Assembly (NCBI GenBank): GCA_023139025.1
Contig: JAGLOH010000065.1
Coordinates: forward strand, 1-8,829
Length of the DNA stretch: 8,829 bases
Reading direction: 5' to 3'
Origin: Candidatus Heimdallarchaeota archaeon
GTDB lineage: Archaea > Asgardarchaeota > Heimdallarchaeia > Heimdallarchaeales > Heimdallarchaeaceae
The translations under genes and the position numbers were made by a program. Shown here in pieces: positions 1 through 5,655 of the stretch. Every line of letters starts with the position of its first letter. Within the stretch, counting starts at the first letter, position 1. The notes beneath the pieces were generated by a model. It made no database searches and had not been told where the DNA came from. It saw nothing but the letters and a program-made list of their open reading frames with translations.

Positions 1-83
1 TCTAGACCTACTTTTGCAGCAATTTCTCTAATGTTCTTCATATCTTTTGCTTTTTCTTGAGCAATTTCAATATCTTTCTTCAT
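1..83 (-). CDS. fhs: Formate-tetrahydrofolate ligase, N-terminal fragment (gene continues beyond the left edge)
   Basis: Reading leftward from an ATG at 83-81, the 27 visible residues begin MKKDIEIAQEKAKDMKNIRE and continue to IAAKVGL. This resembles the conserved N-terminus of formate-THF ligase, which usually reads SDIEIAQ followed by KMKPI.EIA.KLG. The family makes 10-formyl-tetrahydrofolate from formate, THF and ATP in the cytoplasm, feeding one-carbon metabolism or the methyl branch of the Wood-Ljungdahl pathway. The P-loop and catalytic parts lie outside the window, so only the N-terminal signature supports the call. A TATA-like AT tract on this strand at about 131-144 would place a transcription start near 110, giving a leader of roughly 28 nt. 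The gene is divergent from the AN1-protease gene. Most archaea use tetrahydromethanopterin instead and lack this enzyme, so its presence says something about the host. Confidence 0.68.
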   Translation of the reverse strand, partial: MKKDIEIAQEKAKDMKNIREIAAKVGL

Positions 84-379
84 TATAATCATCATCTAAG
101 ATTGTTAGTTGAACCCCCTTTCTGAGTTTCGATTAAAAAATATTTGGATGTAGTAATAATATGGTTCCAACAATCTTGTTCTGTTAAAACCATTTTTAAA
201 GAAAATTTATTTGCTAAATTATATAACAGAATTCAGATAATTAGATTATTCACTATTTTAGTAGCAAAACCCCTTTCTAATAATTTTTTTCTGATAGAAT
301 GTTGTCAAATAGATACGTTCTAAAATGTCCATATCCCTTGAAGCATAGAATTCAAAATCATAGAGTAGTGTATAGTTTA
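84..379. other. Divergent spacer between the formate-THF ligase gene and the AN1-protease gene
   Basis: I see no convincing gene here. The region is strongly AT-rich and should hold promoters for both flanking genes. An inverted repeat pairs AAGATTGTT at 98-106 with AACAATCTT at 169-177. TATA-like stretches on the + strand include AAATTATATAAC (about 216-226) and CTATTTTAG (about 255-262). A short direct repeat, AACCCC(C)TTTCT, occurs near 112-123 and again near 268-278. The reading frame of the protease can be extended back to an ATG at 299, but residues encoded at 299-379 do not look like part of the AN1 family. Confidence 0.6.
98..177. repeat. Inverted repeat upstream of the formate-THF ligase start
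   Basis: The arms AAGATTGTT (98-106) and AACAATCTT (169-177) are perfect 9-bp inverted copies, with imperfect extension (AGTTGAAC at 107-114 against GTTCC at 164-168). The 12-mer ATTGTTAGTTGA at 101-112 recurs exactly at 8545-8556, just before the start of the last gene. The site lies in the promoter/leader zone of the leftward gene. It could be an operator, but no regulator is visible in the window. Confidence 0.35.
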
Positions 380-1366
380 ATGAGATGCGAACACCCACAA
401 TGTAATGTTGATGCTGACATACTTTTCTATTGTAGATTCTGTAGGGGATCATTCTGTCAAAACCACAGAGATTCGCAAAATCACAACTGTCCTTCAGTAA
501 ATCAAAGAATAGGTACAGCTCCTGGTGCACCTCAAAGTTCTGTTACACCTGCTGAAGCTATGCGAAGATTTGCTCAAAGTGTCACTCAAGCTGCTCAACA
601 ATCACAACAATCACAACAATCACAACAATCACAACAATCACAACAATCACAACCTGCACCTAAGTACTTTGCAGATGAAAAAAGTCATAAAAAGTTCATA
701 GTACAACGTCTTACTGAATCTGGACAGCTTTTTACATTGGGTAATGAAGTATTGGACATTCTTTTCGGTTTTGCTCTAATAGTTCTTGTTTTCGGTCTCT
801 TTCAATATTTAGCTGGTTCTACAGGAATTTGGTGGTGGGGATTTGTAGTTTCCATTGCTTTAGTTGGCACTGCTTTTCTACCTCATGAACTTGCTCATAA
901 GTTTGTAGCTATAAGAAAAGGTCAATATGCTAGATACATCCTTTGGGTAAGGGGGTTGATGTTTACTCTTTTAACAATGGTAATCGGAATAGGGCTAATC
1001 GTTCCTGGTTTTGTTGCCATTGTTCCGATGAGTAGACAAATGGACAAAAGGGATCTAGGATTAGTTGCTTTTGCTGGACCTTTTACAAATGCGATAATAG
1101 GATTTGTTAGCTTGATTTTTGGTTTCTTGACTTATTATGGTGCTATAGCTTTACCTCCTCTCTTAGCAAGTCCAAATATCTTCATCCTAGTTGCTCAGTT
1201 TAACGGTTTAATTGCTCTCTTCAATTGCATACCAGTCTGGCAGCTTGATGGTAAGAAAATATTGAATTGGAATAAAATCGTATATTTTGCACTAATCGCT
1301 GCTAATCTGGCACTAGTCATACCCGCATTCATAATTAATCCCTCTTTTCTTTCGGGAGGATCATGA
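380..1366 (+). CDS. AN1-type zinc finger fused to an M50 / site-2-protease-like membrane metalloprotease
   Basis: Starting at the ATG at 380 the protein has 328 residues. It opens with an AN1-type zinc finger (residues 3-37): Cys3 and Cys8, then CRFC, then Cys-x2-His-x5-His-x-Cys. A hydrophilic linker follows, carrying six QQS repeats (about 73-90). The rest is a multi-spanning membrane domain with the zinc protease motif HELAH at 169-173 and the second family motif NCIPVWQLDG at 282-291 (N-x2-P-x4-LDG), the two signatures of the S2P/M50 fold. It is thus a predicted active intramembrane protease, cleaving membrane-bound substrates, with a cytoplasmic zinc finger for ligand or substrate binding. 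The open frame extends back to an ATG at 299, adding 27 residues (MLSNRYVLKC...). I prefer 380 because AN1 fingers in such proteins normally begin at the N-terminus; neither start has a clear ribosome site. The substrate is unknown. Confidence 0.85.
   Translation: MRCEHPQCNVDADILFYCRFCRGSFCQNHRDSQNHNCPSVNQRIGTAPGAPQSSVTPAEAMRRFAQSVTQAAQQSQQSQQSQQSQQSQQSQPAPKYFADEKSHKKFIVQRLTESGQLFTLGNEVLDILFGFALIVLVFGLFQYLAGSTGIWWWGFVVSIALVGTAFLPHELAHKFVAIRKGQYARYILWVRGLMFTLLTMVIGIGLIVPGFVAIVPMSRQMDKRDLGLVAFAGPFTNAIIGFVSLIFGFLTYYGAIALPPLLASPNIFILVAQFNGLIALFNCIPVWQLDGKKILNWNKIVYFALIAANLALVIPAFIINPSFLSGGS
596..649 (+). repeat. Six perfect 9-bp tandem repeats encoding (Gln-Gln-Ser)6
   Basis: The unit CAACAATCA occurs six times without change, followed by a partial CAAC at 650-653. 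It is in frame with the protease gene and encodes the QQS linker between the AN1 finger and the membrane domain. Because the copies are identical at the DNA level, and 9 bp is three codons, slippage would change linker length without breaking the frame. Confidence 0.95.
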
Positions 1367-1383
1367 TCCATCTAAAATTGAGA

Positions 1384-1391
1384 TTTATATG
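1384..1391 (+). promoter_or_regulatory. TATA-like element that could drive the C/D box sRNA
   Basis: TTTATATG at 1384-1391 lies about 26 nt before position 1413, which would put a transcription start some 23 nt ahead of the C box at 1436. The match is to a loose archaeal TATA consensus in AT-rich DNA. Processing of the sRNA from the protease transcript's 3' end is an equal alternative. Confidence 0.3.
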
Positions 1392-1435
1392 ATTTCAATC
1401 AAAAAAGATAATTATAGGTACTCTAAACTAGATTA

Positions 1436-1493
1436 GGGATGAACAAGGCATTACTGAGAGCTTTTGCTCTATGACGAGTCATAGTTAGTCTGA
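1436..1493 (+). ncRNA. C/D box sRNA with two guides predicted to direct 2'-O-methylation of 23S rRNA helices 69-71
   Basis: The boxes come in the correct order: C box GGGATGA (1436-1442, one change from RTGATGA), an 11-nt guide (1443-1453), D' box CTGA (1454-1457), a 13-nt spacer, C' box ATGACGA (1471-1477, one change), a 12-nt guide (1478-1489) and D box CTGA (1490-1493). Guide lengths of 11 and 12 nt match the archaeal spacing rule. Flanks 1428-1435 and 1494-1501 can form a partial terminal stem. The complement of the D' guide is TAATGCCTTGT, corresponding to E. coli 23S AAATTCCTTGT (about 1936-1946). The complement of the D guide contains TAACTATGAC, corresponding to the archaeal/eukaryotic form of the helix 69 loop (E. 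coli 1911-1920). By the N+5 rule the methylated sites would be the equivalents of E. coli 1940 and A1913. Two guides hitting one rRNA segment is hard to explain by chance. rRNA comparisons are from memory. Confidence 0.85.
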
Positions 1494-2549
1494 TTAACTA
1501 TATCTTCTTCCTATTTTTTTGTATATCTTCTTCTTTAATTGGTGTAAGTTCTCAGATCCTAACATAGCCATTGTGGTTCGTAGCTCAAAAATAAAAGCAG
1601 TAATAAACTTCCTCAGTTCACTTACTCCACCTTTTGCCAGAGCTCTTAATACTGGGAGCGCAAAGGCTACATAATCAGCACCTAAAATTAGTGCCTTCAC
1701 TGCATCCGTACCATTCCATATTCCACCAGAAGCTACTAATTTCACTGTTTTATTTTTCGTTGCTGAACGTGCATGATTCAGACTAACAGCAGTAGCTATA
1801 CCTTGTTCCACAAATTCTTCTGAAACATATTCCATATTCTTATTTCTCAGATATTCAATTTTTGTCCAATTAGTACCTCCAGCACCTGAAACATCGATAG
1901 CATAAGGTTGTAATTTTGCCAAATTATTCAAATCTCTTTTTGAAAAACCAGTTCCTACACCTTTTAGAATAACAGGAAACTGCACATTCGATATTAGCTG
2001 TTTGAGAGGTTCTAAGGAATAACTATCTTGCTTATCTCCTTCTAGTTGTATCAGCTCTTGTAATGGATTTATATGAATAGCTAGTGCATCTGCATTAATC
2101 ATCTCCACAGCTAATTTCGCTTCCTCTATACCATATCTTTTGTTGAATTGAGCTAAACCTAAATTAGCAATTAAGGGAATGTCTGGTGCAATATCTCTTA
2201 CTTCAAATGTTTCACTGAATTTGGAGTCTTCTATAGCAGCCCTTTGTGATCCAACCCCCATCCCAATTCTAAATTCCTGACATATCTCCGCTATTTGTTC
2301 ATTGTACCGTTTTCCTAACTTAGACCCACCAGTCATACCAGAAACAATGAGTGGATAGTCTATTTTCTTCCCAAAAACAGATGTGTTTAGATCTATTTTC
2401 TCAGGTGATAGATTTACAAGAGTTGCAGGATGAAGCTCAATATCTTGAAAGCCGTTGTTATGTAACTTGTACTCAACATCGTGTTCCAAGCAAATCCTTA
2501 TGTGATCATCTTTCCTTTTAGATGTAACTTCATCCTTTTCTTGTTCCAT
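1494..2549 (-). CDS. fni: Type 2 isopentenyl-diphosphate delta-isomerase (FMN-dependent)
   Basis: The 351-residue protein is close to the usual IDI-2 length. It interconverts isopentenyl and dimethylallyl diphosphate in the cytoplasm using reduced FMN and Mg2+, supplying precursors for archaeal isoprenoid lipids. Family signatures appear in order: RKDDHI (12-17), the FMN-site MTGGS (72-76), GVGSQRAAI (98-106), ANLGLAQ (128-134), HINPLQE (159-165) followed by EGD (170-172) with the expected catalytic Gln164 and metal-binding Glu165, DVSGAGGTNW (219-228), and the phosphate-binding ASGGIWNGTDA (273-283) of the TIM barrel. The segment that normally reads VKEVG is LKGVG here (195-199): the lysine is kept but the following Glu is Gly. 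The ATG at 2549 lies about 26 nt from the centre of a TATA-like box, fitting a leaderless transcript. Its stop codon abuts the D box of the sRNA on the other strand. Confidence 0.93.
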   Translation of the reverse strand: MEQEKDEVTSKRKDDHIRICLEHDVEYKLHNNGFQDIELHPATLVNLSPEKIDLNTSVFGKKIDYPLIVSGMTGGSKLGKRYNEQIAEICQEFRIGMGVGSQRAAIEDSKFSETFEVRDIAPDIPLIANLGLAQFNKRYGIEEAKLAVEMINADALAIHINPLQELIQLEGDKQDSYSLEPLKQLISNVQFPVILKGVGTGFSKRDLNNLAKLQPYAIDVSGAGGTNWTKIEYLRNKNMEYVSEEFVEQGIATAVSLNHARSATKNKTVKLVASGGIWNGTDAVKALILGADYVAFALPVLRALAKGGVSELRKFITAFIFELRTTMAMLGSENLHQLKKKIYKKIGRRYS

Positions 2550-2568
2550 ATTGATTATTTGTGGTATG

Positions 2569-2580
2569 CTAAATAAAAAC
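2569..2580 (-). promoter_or_regulatory. TATA-like box for the IPP isomerase gene
   Basis: On the minus strand this reads GTTTTTATTTAG. Its centre is about 26 nt upstream of the ATG at 2549, the classical archaeal TATA-to-start distance for a leaderless mRNA. A near-identical TTTTATTTAG lies ahead of the last gene in the window. Confidence 0.55.
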
Positions 2581-2608
2581 TTTGTACATCAGAGTTAGAA
2601 TTTTAAGT

Positions 2609-2631
2609 GTTTGAGTAATTTTGTATCAAAC
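2609..2631. repeat. Short inverted repeat in the divergent fni / zinc-ribbon spacer
   Basis: GTTTGA at 2609-2614 is mirrored by TCAAAC at 2626-2631 around an 11-nt AT-rich centre. It could be a regulator site, but 6-bp arms are weak evidence in AT-rich DNA. Confidence 0.2.
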
Positions 2632-2693
2632 AGAAAGGTTCAAATGTCTAAAATGACAAATAGCAAAAAAATCAGATATTTTGAGTGATAACG

Positions 2694-2954
2694 ATGGAAT
2701 TCTGCCCAGAATGTGGAAAGCTACTGATTCCGAAGAAGAAAGGAAAATCAAAAATAGTTTTTTGTCCTAAATGTGGTTATGAGGACAAACTAGAAAAAGG
2801 AGAAAGTTACGAGGTCCAAGATGAAGTTGAACACAAAGCTAGTGACTTAACTGAAGTAGTCGAAGTAAACAATGATGAAGGTTTATCTGAAGCAGAACTT
2901 GAGGCAAGGCGAGAACGATTTATTGAAGGAATAGATTTTCTTGAAACAGAATAA
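2694..2954 (+). CDS. Small protein with an RPA12/TFS-like N-terminal zinc ribbon and acidic tail
   Basis: The 86-residue protein begins MEFCPECGKLLIP and has one zinc ribbon: Cys4, Cys7, Cys24 and Cys27, the last pair in FCPKCGYED. This matches the N-terminal zinc ribbon of archaeal TFS and RNA polymerase subunit M/RPA12. The second, catalytic zinc ribbon of TFS with its acidic hairpin is absent. A charged tail follows (SEAELEARRERFIEGIDF), probably helical. It may bind RNA polymerase or another nucleic-acid complex; I cannot assign a role. I chose the ATG at 2694 because family members start just before FCPxCG; a GTG at 2685 would add three residues. The 3' end overlaps the THUMP gene by 14 bp, implying one operon and perhaps a joint role. 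Confidence 0.75.
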   Translation: MEFCPECGKLLIPKKKGKSKIVFCPKCGYEDKLEKGESYEVQDEVEHKASDLTEVVEVNNDEGLSEAELEARRERFIEGIDFLETE

Positions 2955-3915
2955 TCCTAAGAGCATACCAAAAGCTGAAAACGGTTATTCTTCTTTTATT
3001 ATGGTTAGGTTTTCAGAGATAGCGATAAAAGGTTCTAAAACACGAAGATGGTTGACTAAACGTTTGGTAACACACATTGAGTATGTTTTAAGATTATATG
3101 GAATATCAGACTATAAGGTCATAAATGATTATAGTCGTATTTTTGTTGAAAGCTCTCAACTACTTGAAACAGAGAAGTTCATAGCTCATTTGGTACCTGG
3201 TGTTTCTAGTTTGAGCATTGTAAGATCCTGTTCATCGAATTTGGAGGAAATTAAAGAGTGTGTCAAAGAATTTTTCTTTCAAAATTTTAAAGAAGGAATG
3301 TCTTTCTCAGTAAGAGCTAGAAGAACTGGAAAACATCCTTTTTCTAGTGTAGAATTAGGAGCAATTATTGGTGAATATGTTCTTGAAAACAATGTCAAGA
3401 AAAAACTAAAAGTCAATCTTGATAAACCAGAGTACACCTTGCAGGTTGAAGTAAGGGATAAGAATGCTTACATTTTCGATAGGATATCTAAAGGCATAGG
3501 AGGCCTTCCAGTTGAAAGTCAAGGTCGAGTATTAGTTATTGCTTCAAATGAAGATGAAGATATTTCAAATATCTTACACCTCTATAAAAGAGGAGGAATA
3601 ACATATGTTTATTCGATTGAAAATCAAGAGAATATTAATGATGAAACCTTACAATTATTAGACAAGATGTTGGATTTACAACCAAAGCTGAAAAATGAAG
3701 AAAATCGTTTGTTTCTATTAGCTAATGAATTCGAAATCAGCCAAATGCTTGATTTCTATAAAGAGAATCAATGTCTAGCAATAACAATGACAAAAGCAAT
3801 TTTCAATAAGATTTCATCTGAAATCCCCACTTCAATTCCAATATTTGTCCCTCATTTAGCAGTTGATGTTGATAAACACGAAATAGAAGATTTTCTTTCA
3901 GTACTAATCAATTAA
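2941..3915 (+). CDS. ThiI-like THUMP-domain protein with a degenerate PP-loop domain
   Basis: The 324-residue protein aligns by eye with ThiI, the tRNA 4-thiouridine synthase. Residues 21-75 (MVRFSEIAIKG...) match the N-terminal ferredoxin-like domain. About 76-182 match THUMP, including FSVRARRTGKHPFSSVELG and KVNLDKPEYTLQVEV. GIGGLPVESQGRVLVIAS (185-202) matches the linker into the ATP-pyrophosphatase domain. There ThiI has the PP-loop SGGxDS; here it reads SNEDEDIS. The domain continues (LAITMTKAIFNKISSEI; IPIFVPHLAVDVDKHEIEDF) but ends early, giving a protein shorter than typical ThiI. RNA binding is plausible; ATP-dependent thiolation is not. The frame opens at a TTG (2941) overlapping the previous gene. 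An ATG at 3001 is the alternative but would cut the first beta strand, so I favour the upstream start with limited certainty. It ends tail-to-tail with the AMMECR1 gene. Confidence 0.8.
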   Translation: MKQNNPKSIPKAENGYSSFIMVRFSEIAIKGSKTRRWLTKRLVTHIEYVLRLYGISDYKVINDYSRIFVESSQLLETEKFIAHLVPGVSSLSIVRSCSSNLEEIKECVKEFFFQNFKEGMSFSVRARRTGKHPFSSVELGAIIGEYVLENNVKKKLKVNLDKPEYTLQVEVRDKNAYIFDRISKGIGGLPVESQGRVLVIASNEDEDISNILHLYKRGGITYVYSIENQENINDETLQLLDKMLDLQPKLKNEENRLFLLANEFEISQMLDFYKENQCLAITMTKAIFNKISSEIPTSIPIFVPHLAVDVDKHEIEDFLSVLIN

Positions 3916-4517
3916 TGTCTAATAATTTCTCCATCAGGATATTCTTCGGAAAAAATGATCCCTTGGAATTTTTGAACAATAATCGTTTCTTTTTTCCAAA
4001 TGTCTGTTGGCAAGTAAGCTTTTCTGCATGTATATGATAGAAATTCTTCCTTATTCCAATTCTGCTCTATTGGAACTTGAGGAAGTAACAAGCCTTTAGA
4101 TCCTTTATATTCAACTATGAGACCATCACCAGGTACAGTTATTTGATCAAGTAATTCTTGTGGTGTTTCATATACTATTGTTTGAGGAGGAGTCATAATT
4201 GTAACTTCAAAAACTAACTTAGAAAACTCAGCTTTCTCAACTGGAGGAAACCTAGGATCTTCCATCGTGGAAGATTTGGCTAAATCAATAATCTCCTCAT
4301 ATAATGGCTTTATACCTATTGGATAACCTATACATCCTCTCAGAGATGTTAGACCATCAACTTGGGTTTTGACTGTAACAAAAGCTCCTGTTACAGTTTC
4401 AGCTTGCGGAGGGATTGGCTCTACAGCTTGTGGCTTTAAATTATCTACAATCCATTGTTTAGCAGCTAACCTCGCTAATTTAACTAAATAAATACCAGTT
4501 TCATCCTCAATTTCCAT
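3912..4517 (-). CDS. AMMECR1-domain protein
   Basis: The 201-residue protein, from the ATG at 4517, has the complete AMMECR1 signature: LRGCIGYP (59-66, the family's invariant hexapeptide LRGCIG), MEDPRFPP (85-92), GDGLIVEYKGSKGLLLPQVP, and the end motif FLSYTCRKAYLPTDIW. The fold is a widespread archaeal/eukaryotic single domain of unsettled biochemistry. It is often associated with Memo-type dioxygenase-like proteins in other genomes, but none is visible here. GTGAGAT just ahead of the ATG resembles a ribosome site; a GTG at 4526 would add three residues. It is the last gene of a leftward cluster, 11 nt after the Mut7-C gene, so co-transcription is likely. Its stop codon overlaps that of the convergent THUMP gene within TTAA. 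Confidence 0.9.
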   Translation of the reverse strand: MEIEDETGIYLVKLARLAAKQWIVDNLKPQAVEPIPPQAETVTGAFVTVKTQVDGLTSLRGCIGYPIGIKPLYEEIIDLAKSSTMEDPRFPPVEKAEFSKLVFEVTIMTPPQTIVYETPQELLDQITVPGDGLIVEYKGSKGLLLPQVPIEQNWNKEEFLSYTCRKAYLPTDIWKKETIIVQKFQGIIFSEEYPDGEIIRH

Positions 4518-4528
4518 ATATCTCACTA

Positions 4529-4990
4529 TTACTGTAGTTCACTTATTGTCTTTTTTATATCTTCCCAGTGGCTTCCAACCCAATAAATTTTGAAGCACTT
4601 TGAGCACTCCCAAAAATCATCGTATTCCTTAGCTGTTCCCTCAGGGATTCTATTCAAAATATCTAGTTTGGTTTTCTTTTTCAAATCACCATTGCAGACG
4701 CTGCATCGCATTTCTAAAGGGGGATAAACAAAGTCAACACTAAAAGTGTCTTTTATTTCTCTAAGCTGCCCAGAAATGTCTATATTAGTAAGTAAAAGAG
4801 TTATTATCTCCCCTTTTATACATAATTGAAAAACTTCTTGAGATCTAGAAAGAACATTTCTATTATCATCTACTGAGATCTGGAGCATTTCATCTATAGA
4901 TTCATCAGTACGATACAAAGTATCAAAACCTAAAAAGCGTAAATATCGGGATAATTTCCCGAGCATTGAATCCGCATAAAATTTACACAT
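4529..4990 (-). CDS. Mut7-C PIN-like RNase domain protein with C-terminal zinc ribbon
   Basis: The 153-residue protein opens CKFYADSMLGKLSRYLRFLG (2-21), the typical Mut7-C start with Asp7 as a first acidic site residue, and has Asp29/Asp33 near the second. The zinc ribbon is complete: Cys96, Cys99 (RCSVCNGDL), Cys129 and Cys132 (WECSKCFKIYW), followed by the hallmark GSHW (139-142). Mut7-C proteins are predicted PIN-fold nucleases, named for the C-terminus of animal Mut-7. One feature is odd: the usual LTRDxxL segment reads LSRSQEV (47-53), so the Asp expected there is Ser50. The active site may be weakened or use other acids. The ATG overlaps the end of the CBS gene by 8 bp (ATGTGTAA), a sign of translational coupling. 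Confidence 0.87.
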   Translation of the reverse strand: MCKFYADSMLGKLSRYLRFLGFDTLYRTDESIDEMLQISVDDNRNVLSRSQEVFQLCIKGEIITLLLTNIDISGQLREIKDTFSVDFVYPPLEMRCSVCNGDLKKKTKLDILNRIPEGTAKEYDDFWECSKCFKIYWVGSHWEDIKKTISELQ

Positions 4991-5582
4991 TACTTTCTAT
5001 CAACTCTTCAGGAACACAACTTGAACACATGTATAAACCTTGACTGAAAATCAGTTTATCAGAATATTCTCTACAATCATCACAATAACCTGCAAAATCT
5101 AGAGCTTCATCGTGTTCTGTGTCTTCTGCCATTAATTTAAGATATTCTTGTTCTAGTAAGATTAATTGTGGAACTACTTTGAATACATCTGAATCTGTAC
5201 ATATTCCAATAATTTTTCCTTCAGGGTTTGTAATAACTAGATGTCTTATGCCTTCTGAGAACATAGTTTGCATAGCTTGGATGATTGTTAGGGATGGAAA
5301 AGCTGTAATCAATGGTGAAGACATAGCCTCTTTTGCTGTAACGCTATCCGCTCTTTTGTTCTTAGCAATAACATGTTTGATTAGATTCTCTTTAGTAATG
5401 ATACCAACATTTTTTTCACCACTATCAACTACTACAACAGAACCGATACTATTTTCAATTAGAAGCTTTGCACAAACTTCAGTTGAGGTATTTGGTGTAA
5501 CTGTAATAACGTTCTTAGTCATAATTTCTTTTACAGCCATATCGAATTTTTTCTCATCGAAGATAGATTTCATTTTTTCCAT
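4983..5582 (-). CDS. Tandem CBS-domain protein with C-terminal Cys4 zinc-binding tail
   Basis: From the ATG at 5582 the protein has 199 residues. Two CBS repeats occupy about 19-74 (EIMTKNVITVTPNTSTEVCAK... GIITKENLI) and 85-140 (EAMSSPLITAFPSLTIIQAM... GICTDSDVF). Such pairs bind adenine nucleotides or related ligands and act as energy or ligand sensors. The tail adds a rubredoxin-like CDDC (167-170) and CSSC (186-189), probably one zinc site. No catalytic domain is attached, so it is likely a regulatory partner. The frame stays open back to 5705, but the upstream 41 codons overlap the NEMF gene and look non-coding. ATGs at 5582 and 5573 are both possible: the first is 23 nt from a TATA-like box, the second follows AAGGATGG. 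It is followed with overlap by the Mut7-C gene. Confidence 0.9.
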   Translation of the reverse strand: MEKMKSIFDEKKFDMAVKEIMTKNVITVTPNTSTEVCAKLLIENSIGSVVVVDSGEKNVGIITKENLIKHVIAKNKRADSVTAKEAMSSPLITAFPSLTIIQAMQTMFSEGIRHLVITNPEGKIIGICTDSDVFKVVPQLILLEQEYLKLMAEDTEHDEALDFAGYCDDCREYSDKLIFSQGLYMCSSCVPEELIESNV

Positions 5583-5599
5583 CCTTTGTTTTATGATAA

Positions 5600-5612
5600 C
5601 AAATAAATTTTG
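5600..5612 (-). promoter_or_regulatory. TATA-like box for the CBS / Mut7-C / AMMECR1 genes
   Basis: On the minus strand, AAAATTTATTTG lies about 23-32 nt before the two candidate starts at 5582 and 5573, inside the 73-nt gap after NEMF. It suggests the three downstream genes can be transcribed apart from NEMF, though read-through from NEMF is also possible. Confidence 0.4.
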
Positions 5613-5655
5613 TACCTTTAAAGGTTTTACACTAATAGTAAATATGGCCCAGATT

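Noticed and set aside
1..6. XbaI site TCTAGA at the very first base, suggesting a clone or vector junction
   Set aside because: It sits inside a reading frame that matches formate-THF ligase on one side; nothing on the other side is visible, so no junction can be shown.
84..97. ATGATGA on the minus strand, resembling a C box
   Set aside because: No D, D' or C' box at proper distance follows; the downstream sequence is the start of the formate-THF ligase gene.
258..530. 90-codon open frame on the minus strand over the protease N-terminus
   Set aside because: It is antisense to the AN1 finger region, whose Cys/His pattern is clearly real. The minus translation has no recognisable motif.
596..649. 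CRISPR-like array
   Set aside because: The 9-bp units are directly adjacent without spacers and in frame within a coding region, so this is a coding tandem repeat.
1456..1482. Small palindromes (AGAGC-TTTT-GCTCT and ATGAC-GA-GTCAT) read as terminators
   Set aside because: They lie in the spacer and the C' box/guide of the sRNA, are not followed by a T-run, and are better explained by the C/D RNA.
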